Below are positions 53,718 to 61,536 of a stretch of DNA of 64,000 nucleotides, in pieces. The stretch is taken from assembly GCF_004153165.1 (NCBI RefSeq), contig NZ_SEMD01000003.1, forward strand, positions 59,401 through 123,400. Reading direction: 5' to 3'. The notes under the pieces were generated by a model. The model was not told the DNA's origin, did no database searches, and worked only from the letters and a program-made list of their open reading frames with translations. Positions within the stretch are counted from its first letter, which is position 1. The number at the start of each line of letters is the position of its first letter. Source of the stretch: Sporolactobacillus sp. THM7-4 (lineage in GTDB: Bacteria; Bacillota; Bacilli; Bacillales; Sporolactobacillaceae). The translations under genes and the position numbers were made by a program.

Positions 53718-55715
53718 ATGGCAAAAAAAGATTACACCCAACTTGCGAATGATATTGTCTCCAATGTTGGGGGTAAAGATAATGTTACCTCATTAATTCA
53801 CTGTGCCACACGCCTTCGCTTCAGACTGAAGGATCAGAGTAAGGCGGATAAAGCAGCGCTCGAAGATCTGCCGAAGGTCCTGACGGCGGTCAGCGCAGGA
53901 GGGCAGTATCAGGTAGTTATTGGCGATGAAGTCGTGCCGGTTTATGAAGCGATTATGGATCGTTATCATTTCAGTGCGGCCGACAGCGACACTGCATCAG
54001 GAACAAATGAAGACGGGATGGACGGGGATCAGGAAAAGAAAAAAGAAAACCGGTTTGAAAAATTTGTTGCCGTACTATCCGGTATTTTTACGCCGTTTAT
54101 TTCTGTACTTGCCGGTGCCGGTGTGTTAAAAGGGTTAGCTATCCTGATTTCGACTCTGCACGTCCTGCCTCTGTCATCGCCGATTTACATTGCGATCAAT
54201 GCACTTGCAAGCGGAATGTTCACGCTTCTGCCTGTTTTCATTGCAATAACGGCGGCTGATAAATTCAATACGAACCGGTTTATCGCAGTCGCACTGGCGG
54301 CAGCCATGATCTATCCGCTTACTGACAGGACCATTCCTGATCTGGCCCATTTAGGTGATTATGCGATTAACTTTAAAACTTATGGCGGCGCGGTCATTCC
54401 GACAATTCTCGCTATCTGGATCGAAAGCTATATTGAAAGATGGTTCAAAAAACGTCTGCCGGCCGTTACCCAGCTCGTTTTCGTTCCCTTTTTAACCTTA
54501 ATCGTTGCCGGTCTCTTAACTTTCTTTATTATCGGACCGCTCGGGACAGCACTGGGTACCGGACTTGCATTCGGTTATAAATTCCTGTATGGCCTGAGCC
54601 CGTTAATTGCCGGAGCGATTCTGGGCGGAACGTTCCAGATTTTCGTCATCTTCGGTTTGCACTGGGGCATTCTGCCAATTTCACTGATCAACATTCAGAC
54701 CTACGGTTATGATACGTTGCTCGCCGTAATGTTCTGCGCGGTCGCCGGCCAGTTCGGTGCCGTTACAGCGGCCTTTTTCAAGGCAAAGAAAGTCAAGAAC
54801 AGAGAAATTGCTGGTTCGGCCGCGATCAGCGGATTCTTCGGCATCACTGAGCCTGCGATCTATGGGATTAACTTAAAATATAAAAAAGGATTTATCTTTG
54901 GTTTAATTGGCGGCGCGCTGGGCGGTGCGATCATCGGTGCCGCCGGGGTCAAATGTTTCCAATATACCCCGATCATGAATGTATTTGAGGTTCCGCTGTT
55001 TATCGGCAGGAATTCCAGTGCCGTCATGGCCATTATCGCCGCTATTGTCGCCTGGTTGAGTTCCTTCTTATTAATCATCCTGTTCGGGTTTAATGAAAAC
55101 AACACGGAAAAGCTGTTTGACAAGGTGACTTCAGGTAAAAAGAGCCTGACTGAGAAGAAAACTGCTGCCCTGGAGAAAAAGAACAGTGCGGATGATGCTG
55201 TTGCGGCGACAGCCGAGAAAATTGAGGAACCGTCTTTGGACACAAAAAAAGACCTGACTCTGAGCGACACGATCTATAGTCCGCTGAAGGGCAGGACTGT
55301 GCCACTGAAATCGGTGAATGATCCGGTATTCAGTTCAGAAGCGATGGGCAAGGGAGTCGGGATTGAGCCTGCGGATAATAAAGTCGTATCACCAATCGAC
55401 GGTGAAATAACGGTCGCTTTTCCGTCGGGACATGCTTATGGAATTAAGTCTGATAATGGCACGGAAGTCTTGATCCATATCGGGATCAATACAGTTGAAC
55501 TGAACGGAAAACATTTTGAACAAAAGGTCCGGAATGGAGACAAAGTCCGCAAAGGGGATGTTCTCGTTCACTTTGACCGCGATAAAATCAGGAAAGCCGG
55601 CTATGATACGACAACAATGGTTCTGGTTACCAACACGAACGATTATGAAGCGGTTGAACCGATGATCAGCGAAAGCACCGATTTCGGAGACCCCATCATC
55701 AAGACCTATAAATAG
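53718..55715 (+). CDS. bglP: Beta-glucoside-type PTS enzyme IIBCA
   Basis: 665 residues. EIIB (about 1-90) has the phosphocysteine in SLIHCATRLRF (Cys29). EIIC (about 108-470) is membrane-embedded, with FVIFGLHWGILPI and SGFFGITEPAIYGINLKYKK typical of the glucoside family. EIIA (about 525-650) has the phosphohistidine region in GTEVLIHIGINTVELNGKHF. It imports and phosphorylates a beta-glucoside or related sugar. No phospho-glucosidase or LicT-type gene is next to it, so the sugar is uncertain. The start at 53718 lies behind AGAGGGGGA; an ATG at 53712 is too close to it. Confidence 0.88.
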   Translation: MAKKDYTQLANDIVSNVGGKDNVTSLIHCATRLRFRLKDQSKADKAALEDLPKVLTAVSAGGQYQVVIGDEVVPVYEAIMDRYHFSAADSDTASGTNEDGMDGDQEKKKENRFEKFVAVLSGIFTPFISVLAGAGVLKGLAILISTLHVLPLSSPIYIAINALASGMFTLLPVFIAITAADKFNTNRFIAVALAAAMIYPLTDRTIPDLAHLGDYAINFKTYGGAVIPTILAIWIESYIERWFKKRLPAVTQLVFVPFLTLIVAGLLTFFIIGPLGTALGTGLAFGYKFLYGLSPLIAGAILGGTFQIFVIFGLHWGILPISLINIQTYGYDTLLAVMFCAVAGQFGAVTAAFFKAKKVKNREIAGSAAISGFFGITEPAIYGINLKYKKGFIFGLIGGALGGAIIGAAGVKCFQYTPIMNVFEVPLFIGRNSSAVMAIIAAIVAWLSSFLLIILFGFNENNTEKLFDKVTSGKKSLTEKKTAALEKKNSADDAVAATAEKIEEPSLDTKKDLTLSDTIYSPLKGRTVPLKSVNDPVFSSEAMGKGVGIEPADNKVVSPIDGEITVAFPSGHAYGIKSDNGTEVLIHIGINTVELNGKHFEQKVRNGDKVRKGDVLVHFDRDKIRKAGYDTTTMVLVTNTNDYEAVEPMISESTDFGDPIIKTYK

Positions 55716-55778
55716 GACAAGCCCACGGTCTCTGACATTCATATCTTTAGTGGGAAAACATTTTTTAATCATAAATTA

Positions 55779-55812
55779 AAGTCCATGGCCTTAACGGATC
55801 ATGGGCTTTTTG
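55779..55812 (+). terminator. Intrinsic terminator of the beta-glucoside PTS gene
   Basis: AAGTCCATG pairs with CATGGGCTT (one G-T), followed by TTT. Confidence 0.7.
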
Positions 55813-55826
55813 CTTATAACCAAAAT

Positions 55827-55915
55827 CGTACGAAGCTGAACTCCTGCAAAGCCCTAATTCGCGTGAAGTCCGAAAAAATCGTACGAAGTCCATAGTTGCC
55901 GAAAGAAAGCGTACG
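55827..55915. repeat. Degenerate repeat related to the 31.5-kb array
   Basis: TCGTACGAAG occurs at about 55828 and 55881, TCGCGTGAAGTCCGAAAAAA between them, and GCGTACGGGC near the end. The spacing is irregular (33, 20 and 31 bases), so this looks like a decayed array of the GTACGAAG(G/T)CCGAA type. It lies upstream of ywfO. Confidence 0.45.
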
Positions 55916-56066
55916 GGCAAAATCCGTCAGTCACTCTTTTTGAACAGCCGTTTTCTTTTCGTATAAAAAAAGTTATAATGAGTGTCACAGAATGCTTCTC
56001 CAGGGGCGGGGCCCGTTGATATATGAAGCCGGGCATCCGGTCTGGAAAAAGGAAAACAACAGGGAT

Positions 56067-57371
56067 GTGGTCATCTTGACCCGGTCATTTGCGAAGCTGA
56101 ACGAAGAAAAAGTATTTAAGGATCCGGTACATCGCTATATTCATGTCAGAGAACGTCTGATCTGGGATCTGATCGGAACGGCCGAGTTTCAGAGACTGCG
56201 GCGCATCCGTCAGCTTGGAACGACTTATTTAACATTTCATGGTGCGGAACACAGCCGTTTCGGGCACTCTCTCGGAGTCTATGAAATCGCAAGACGGATC
56301 ATTGATATTTTTAAATACAGACATGACTGGGACGACTCGGAGACTCTGATCTGCCTCTGTGCAGCACTGCTCCATGATGTCGGACACGGCCCATTTTCAC
56401 ACTCGTTCGAGAAAGTGTTCGGCACCGATCATGAGCAGTACACGCAAGCCATTATCCTCGGCGACACCCAGATTCATCGATTGCTGGAAGAGGCAGGCGA
56501 TGGCTTTTCAGAAAAAGTCGCCGATGTCATCGGCAAAACCTATGAAAACAGACTGGTTGTCAGCCTGATCTCAAGTCAGATCGATGCGGACCGAATGGAT
56601 TACCTGCTCCGTGATGCTTTTTTTACCGGAGTCAGTTACGGGCATTTTGATATGGAACGAATCTGGCGCGTGATGCGTCCGGCGGGAGACCAGATCGTCT
56701 TCAAATTGAGCGGCATGCACGCTGTCGAGGATTATATCATGAGCCGGTACCAGATGTACTGGCAGGTCTATTTTCATCCAGTGACGCGCAGTGCGGAAGT
56801 CGTACTGACGAAGATTCTTCACCGGGCAAAAGTTCTCTACAACAAAGGATTTACTTTCCACTATCAGCCGGTCCCGCTGATCACCCTCTTTGAAGGCGAA
56901 ATCACACTCAAGGATTATCTGAAACTGGATGAATCGGTAATCATGTATTTCTTTCAGGTCTGGCAGGAAGAAGACGACCCGATTCTTCGCGACCTGTGCA
57001 GCCGTTTCATGAACCGCCGTTTGTTCAAGTATGTTGAATTTACAAAAGAAATTCTGAATCATTTTGAGGAACTGGCCGGAGCGTTCAGAATGGCGGGCAT
57101 TGATCCGGACTATTATCTCGACGTAGACTCCTCGTCGGACTCTCCTTACGATTTATACAGGCCCGGAGAGGAAGGAGAAAAGCAGCCGATAAAGCTGCTC
57201 ATGCCGGACGGAAGCCTGCGTGAGCTGTCACAGGAGTCGGATGTCGTCGGCTCGATCACCGGCAAACGGCGTACCGATCACAAACTGTATTATCCGAAGG
57301 ACAGGGTGCTTGCCCTGCCGGATCAATCCATTGCAAAAAAAAGAATATGTGATCTTTTGCACATCCGATGA
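56067..57371 (+). CDS. ywfO: HD domain protein YwfO
   Basis: 434 residues from the GTG at 56067, the length of B. subtilis YwfO. The HD phosphohydrolase motifs are GAEHSRFGHSLGVYEIARR, AALLHDVGHGPFSHSFE and ISSQIDADRMDYLLRDA. These enzymes resemble dGTP triphosphohydrolases; the nucleotide substrate here is not certain. The frame is open to an ATG at 55992; TTG at 56076 is another possible start. ywgA follows, as in B. subtilis. Confidence 0.92.
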   Translation: MVILTRSFAKLNEEKVFKDPVHRYIHVRERLIWDLIGTAEFQRLRRIRQLGTTYLTFHGAEHSRFGHSLGVYEIARRIIDIFKYRHDWDDSETLICLCAALLHDVGHGPFSHSFEKVFGTDHEQYTQAIILGDTQIHRLLEEAGDGFSEKVADVIGKTYENRLVVSLISSQIDADRMDYLLRDAFFTGVSYGHFDMERIWRVMRPAGDQIVFKLSGMHAVEDYIMSRYQMYWQVYFHPVTRSAEVVLTKILHRAKVLYNKGFTFHYQPVPLITLFEGEITLKDYLKLDESVIMYFFQVWQEEDDPILRDLCSRFMNRRLFKYVEFTKEILNHFEELAGAFRMAGIDPDYYLDVDSSSDSPYDLYRPGEEGEKQPIKLLMPDGSLRELSQESDVVGSITGKRRTDHKLYYPKDRVLALPDQSIAKKRICDLLHIR

Positions 57372-57464
57372 GTATGGAGAGGTTCCGGGGCAGGCTTTAC
57401 AGACAAAGAATCCTGCTATGACAGAAGTCACCCATTGGCATGAAGAGTTGGGGGGATATAAAAA

Positions 57465-57980
57465 ATGCTGGAAGACCATGCGAGAATTGCGGCACTGATC
57501 GATCAGGCGGGTGAGATCGTCGGCCGGAAGAAACTGCAAAAGATGGTATACATATTGCAAAGAACAGGTGCACCATTTCATGAAACCTATCACTTTCATT
57601 TTTATGGGCCTTATTCGGAAGAGCTGTCAGTGCAGCTTGAAGAATTGTATAATTTTGGGTTTTTAGCAGAGGAAAAAGAGAAAAAAAGCGGCACCCTCTG
57701 TTACCGCTACAGGCTGACGGAAAGCGGGGAAACCTTTTTAAAACGTTATTCAGGAACTCTTCCTGATCTGACAGATCTTACGGAAAAACTGAACAGAGAG
57801 AGTGTATCTTTTCTTGAACTGGTGTCTCTTCTCCTCTATTTTGATCAGCTGCCGCGAGAATCGGCAATTGAAAAAGTGCATCAAATGAGAAAAAACTGTC
57901 GCGAGGAGGATATTCAGCGCGCTTTCGTCTTTATTTCCGCCCTGAACAGGACGCTAACTGCAGGAACTGCCGGTGCATAA
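57465..57980 (+). CDS. ywgA: YwgA family protein
   Basis: 171 residues. It begins MLEDHARIAALIDQAGEIVGRKKLQKMVYILQRTG and continues FHFYGPYSEELSVQLEEL, as in B. subtilis YwgA. The RKKLQKMVY...YGPYS pattern resembles antitoxin-like winged-helix proteins of the Panacea/SocA type, but no function is established to my knowledge. The ribosome site is TGGGGGGA. It lies 93 bases after ywfO. Confidence 0.88.
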   Translation: MLEDHARIAALIDQAGEIVGRKKLQKMVYILQRTGAPFHETYHFHFYGPYSEELSVQLEELYNFGFLAEEKEKKSGTLCYRYRLTESGETFLKRYSGTLPDLTDLTEKLNRESVSFLELVSLLLYFDQLPRESAIEKVHQMRKNCREEDIQRAFVFISALNRTLTAGTAGA

Positions 57981-58000
57981 GAGAAGGGGGCAAATAATTG

Positions 58001-58558
58001 ATGTTTACCTTTAAGGTGGATGACGACATACAGTTAAAGCTGTTCGAACAAGGCGACGCTGATACTCTGTTTGCTCTCGTTGACAGACAGAAGGACTATT
58101 TACGAACATTTCTTCCATGGGTAGACGGGGTTAATTCGCCCGAACATTACTTTGCTTCAATAGCCGGATGGGCGGAGCAATTTAAGCGGGGATTGGGATT
58201 TCAGGCTGGAATCCTTTACCGGGGCGAGCTTTCCGGGATGGTTGGTTTCCATCCGCATGACTTGAATAATAAGAAAACGAGCATCGGTTACTGGCTTTCT
58301 GAAGATAAACAGGGCAGGGGGATAATGACCAGATCTTGCCGGGCGATTATCGATGACACTTTCCTTGCGACCGATCTGAACCGGATTGAGATCAGGGCCG
58401 CCTCGCAGAATACGAAGAGCCGGGCGATTCCGGAACGGCTGGGATTCACTCATGAAGGTCGTGTCCGGCAATCCGAATGGCTTTATGATCATTTTGTCGA
58501 TCACGAAATATACAGTCTGCTGAGATCAGATTGGGAGCACATGCAGGTGAAAAGTTAA
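58001..58558 (+). CDS. GNAT family acetyltransferase, RimJ/RimL type (YdaF-like)
   Basis: 185 residues. DIQLKLFEQGDADTLFALVDRQKDYLRTFLPWVD, SIGYWLSEDKQGRGIMTRSCRAIID (acetyl-CoA loop) and RAIPERLGFTHEG are typical of the RimL group. It resembles B. subtilis YdaF over its full length. The acceptor, perhaps a protein N-terminus or a small amine, is unknown. The ATG at 58001 lies after a TTG at 57998; the ribosome site is AGGGGGC. Confidence 0.9.
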   Translation: MFTFKVDDDIQLKLFEQGDADTLFALVDRQKDYLRTFLPWVDGVNSPEHYFASIAGWAEQFKRGLGFQAGILYRGELSGMVGFHPHDLNNKKTSIGYWLSEDKQGRGIMTRSCRAIIDDTFLATDLNRIEIRAASQNTKSRAIPERLGFTHEGRVRQSEWLYDHFVDHEIYSLLRSDWEHMQVKS

Positions 58559-58823
58559 ATCTGATCGTACAGGAAAAAGGAATTTATTTTTTTCAGCCTG
58601 AAAAAAATGGATCGCTCAAACACTTATACATGTCAGGCCTCCAATAGCGATGATCCGCGAACCTGATCGAATAGCGGATGCTAAAGATACATGCTCTTAA
58701 TAGCCTTATGGTATGATAAATAAGAGGATAAAAGGAATCGGACTCGCTTTTGTATAAAAATATGAAAACGGATTCCGTTCGTTCCGGTGAATAAATAAAA
58801 AAATGGGACAGGAGGAGATTTCT

Positions 58824-59534
58824 ATGGACAATCTAAAAGTGAAAATTTATGCAGACGGCGCGGTTCTGGATGACATGCTGTCCGCTTACAAATCCGGCTT
58901 TGTTTCCGGCTTTACAACCAACCCCAGTTTGATGAAACGTGCGGGCGTCAAGGATTATGTTGCCTTCGCGAGGCAAGTTATTGAGAAGATTCCGGATCTG
59001 CCGCTGTCCTTTGAAGTATTCGCAGACGACTTCGAAACAATGGAAAAAGAGGCAGAAAAAATCCATTCATTCGGTCAAAATGTCTTTATTAAAATACCGA
59101 TTATGAATACAAAGGGCGAATCCTCCATTCCGCTGATTCGCAGACTGGAGGACAAAGGGTACTCGCTGAACGTGACGGCTATACTGACGACGCAGCAGGT
59201 TGAAGAAACAGTTGAAGCCCTGAATCCGGAAGTTGAAAACATTGTCTCAGTCTTTGCCGGAAGAATAGCCGATACGGGTCGCGATCCGATCCCTTACATG
59301 AAGAAATCGGTGGAAATCTGCAAAACTAAGAAGGGTGCCAACCTGCTCTGGGCAAGCTCCCGTGAATTGTTCAACGTATATGAAGCCGATCGGCTCGGTG
59401 TCGACATCATAACTTGTACACCCGCTATTATTGAGAAGCTGAAAAAGGTTGGCAAGCCGCTTGAACAGGTTTCACTCGACACGGTCAAAGGGTTTAACAA
59501 AGACATAAAGGCACTTGGTTACTCCATTTTATAA
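58824..59534 (+). CDS. Transaldolase family protein
   Basis: 236 residues, the size of the short transaldolases and fructose-6-phosphate aldolases. SGFTTNPSLMKRAG, LPLSFEVFAD, the Schiff-base lysine in QNVFIKIPIMN and LNVTAILTTQQV are present. It probably works in the pentose phosphate pathway, but transaldolase and aldolase activities cannot be told apart here. The start is ATG at 58824 behind CAGGAGGAG. Confidence 0.88.
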   Translation: MDNLKVKIYADGAVLDDMLSAYKSGFVSGFTTNPSLMKRAGVKDYVAFARQVIEKIPDLPLSFEVFADDFETMEKEAEKIHSFGQNVFIKIPIMNTKGESSIPLIRRLEDKGYSLNVTAILTTQQVEETVEALNPEVENIVSVFAGRIADTGRDPIPYMKKSVEICKTKKGANLLWASSRELFNVYEADRLGVDIITCTPAIIEKLKKVGKPLEQVSLDTVKGFNKDIKALGYSIL

Positions 59535-59583
59535 ATTGAACAGAATACATTTAGACGGGATTCTTATCCCTGTGCCCTTTTTC

Positions 59584-59616
59584 GATGCCGGTCCATATGA
59601 TGCGGCATCTTTTTTT
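59584..59616 (+). terminator. Intrinsic terminator of the transaldolase gene
   Basis: GATGCCG pairs with CGGCATC and is followed by seven T. The stretch 59617-59866 holds a GC-rich hairpin (59743-59777) but no supported gene. Confidence 0.8.
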
Positions 59617-59866
59617 GTTTCAGGGCAGGGTTTGTTCATCGATTGATCCCGGCCGTCCTGATAAAAAAGACAGATATATATTAAAACTCTTAGGCTCGTG
59701 GTGCTTTATCGCGTCCATTTTCCTGTTTTTTGCAGGCAATCCGTGAGGCCCGGCGTCCTCGTCCGGGGGGGTCTCACACTGCTCGTACCTCTCACGGGAA
59801 TTATACATGTTGCCGGTTGTTATGGAACAAAACAATGAACAGTATCGTTTACAGGACCAAAATCAC

Positions 59867-59909
59867 AAAAACGGCAATCCGGCAATTGAACCGGATACCG
59901 TTTTTTTTT
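59867..59909 (-). terminator. Intrinsic terminator of the amino acid permease gene
   Basis: AAAACGGCAATCCGG pairs with CCGGATACCGTTTT (one bulge), with T-rich sequence on both sides. It lies 54 bases past the permease stop. Confidence 0.75.
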
Positions 59910-59962
59910 AAGCAATGGTTTGTCTTATTTTTTTCCGTTTTTATTCTTGCAATTTAGGGTTT

Positions 59963-61324
59963 TTATTCTTTCACCGACTTTTTCTCACCCGTGATAAAAA
60001 AAGAGATTGTAATCAGTGTACCTATGATCACAAAACAGGTGATCGTACCGGTCAGGTTGGCCTTGTTCATGACAAAAGAAATAAAAATGGCGAAAAGAGC
60101 GAGCAATCCGGCCATCGTCACATATGGAAATCCGATGACTCTGAAAAATGGAAGACGGCTATAGGTCGGACGAAGTTTAAGCTCGGCAGCGCAGATCGCC
60201 ATCCAGACAATGCTGATCGTAAATCCCGGAATGCTCATCAGTTGATTAATGACCTGTTCCTTAGCAATGTAAGCGAGAATCACACCGATGATCAGGAAAA
60301 AGGTTGTTAAAGCGAGCCCGCCGATCGGCACACCGCGGCGTGTCAGTTTATGGGCAAATGCCGGCGCCTCACCGCGTTCTGCCATCGTAAAGAGAGTCCG
60401 TGTCGTCGCGTAAATGCCGGAATTAGCCGCCGACAGGACAGCAGTCAGTAAAATGAAGTTCATGATATGTGGGGCTCCGGGAATACCAGCCGCTTCAAAT
60501 ACCTGAATAAAGGGGCTGCTCCGGGTTGCCGATACTTGATTCCATGGCATCATGCCGCAAATAATCGAGATCGGTAAAATGTAGAACAGAATAACCCGGC
60601 TGACAACACTCTTGATGACCCTGGGCAGTGTTTTCTCTACATCCTTTGCCTCCGTAACGGTCATACCAATCAGCTCAGATCCACCGTATGAAAAAATGAC
60701 AACGAGCAGAGCCTCGATGACACCGGCTGCGCCATTCGGGAACAGTCCCCCATAACCGAACAGATTTTTCAGCGGTTGTATGGGCGTTGGAATGATTCCG
60801 AATAAAATAAGAAAGCCCAGAATAATAAAAGCAATAATAGCGAAAATCTTGATTCCGGCAAACCAAAACTCAAACTCTCCATAATAATTTACTTGAAAGA
60901 GATTGATTCCGATGATGAACAGCCCGCAAAAAGCGGATAATAGCCAAAGCGGCAACGGGAACCAATAGTTCAGGAAACTTCCAGCTGCAAGAATCTCTAC
61001 GATAATCACGATCATCCAATTGATCCAGTAGAGCCAGCCGATAATAATAGATGACCGGAATCCAAACGCTTTACGAATCAGATGCTGCAGATTCAGACCG
61101 GGGTAAGCAATTGCCAGTTCTGCCAGAGCTCCCATAACAATAAACAGGATCAGGCCGCAGATAAGATAGGCGATCACGACGCTCGGACCGGCTATGTTTA
61201 ATGTATCACCACTTCCTTTGAATATCCCGGTGCCGATCATTCCGGCCATAGCCATCAGCATAATATGGCGCGGCTGCAGTCCACGCCTTAATTTTTCTTC
61301 ATTTCCTCCTGTTGTGTGATTCAT
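59963..61324 (-). CDS. APC family amino acid permease
   Basis: 453 residues with 12 predicted helices. LRRGLQPRHIMLMAMAGMIGTGIFKGSG, ALAELAIAYPGLNLQHLIRKAFG, FSYGGSELIGMTVTEAKD and TAVLSAANSGIYATTRTLFTMAERGEAP are AAT-group motifs. The amino acid cannot be named. The start is ATG at 61324; an ATG at 61333 lies too near the AGAGAGAGG ribosome site. It has its own promoter and a 5' UTR hairpin. Confidence 0.88.
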   Translation of the reverse strand: MNHTTGGNEEKLRRGLQPRHIMLMAMAGMIGTGIFKGSGDTLNIAGPSVVIAYLICGLILFIVMGALAELAIAYPGLNLQHLIRKAFGFRSSIIIGWLYWINWMIVIIVEILAAGSFLNYWFPLPLWLLSAFCGLFIIGINLFQVNYYGEFEFWFAGIKIFAIIAFIILGFLILFGIIPTPIQPLKNLFGYGGLFPNGAAGVIEALLVVIFSYGGSELIGMTVTEAKDVEKTLPRVIKSVVSRVILFYILPISIICGMMPWNQVSATRSSPFIQVFEAAGIPGAPHIMNFILLTAVLSAANSGIYATTRTLFTMAERGEAPAFAHKLTRRGVPIGGLALTTFFLIIGVILAYIAKEQVINQLMSIPGFTISIVWMAICAAELKLRPTYSRLPFFRVIGFPYVTMAGLLALFAIFISFVMNKANLTGTITCFVIIGTLITISFFITGEKKSVKE

Positions 61325-61376
61325 AATGATCATTTCCTCTCTCTAATTTACATTCCGATATAAAAACTCGCTTTAA

Positions 61377-61472
61377 AGCGTTAAAGAGAACGGCTACAGC
61401 TTTATCTTCTTTAACGCTGAAACAATGCTGAGGGCAAAGAAAAGTATATAATGTATTTTCACTTGCAGTCAA
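61377..61472 (-). promoter_or_regulatory. Promoter and 5' UTR hairpin of the amino acid permease gene
   Basis: On the minus strand TTGACT (61472-61467), a 16-base spacer and TATATA (61450-61445) make a promoter. The transcript would contain AGCGTTAAAGA/TCTTTAACGCT, a perfect 11-bp stem with a 20-base loop (61377-61418). No T-run follows, so it is more likely a regulator-binding or stabilising element than a terminator. Confidence 0.55.
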
Positions 61473-61536
61473 CCGGACATTAGAAGCTGAGAACCAAAAT
61501 GATATCCCAATAAAGATTCCCAAATCGCCAGATCAA

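Noticed and set aside
59620-59835. 71-codon minus-strand frame in the gap after transaldolase
   Set aside because: No ribosome site, no known motif, and it runs through a GC-rich hairpin and next to terminators.
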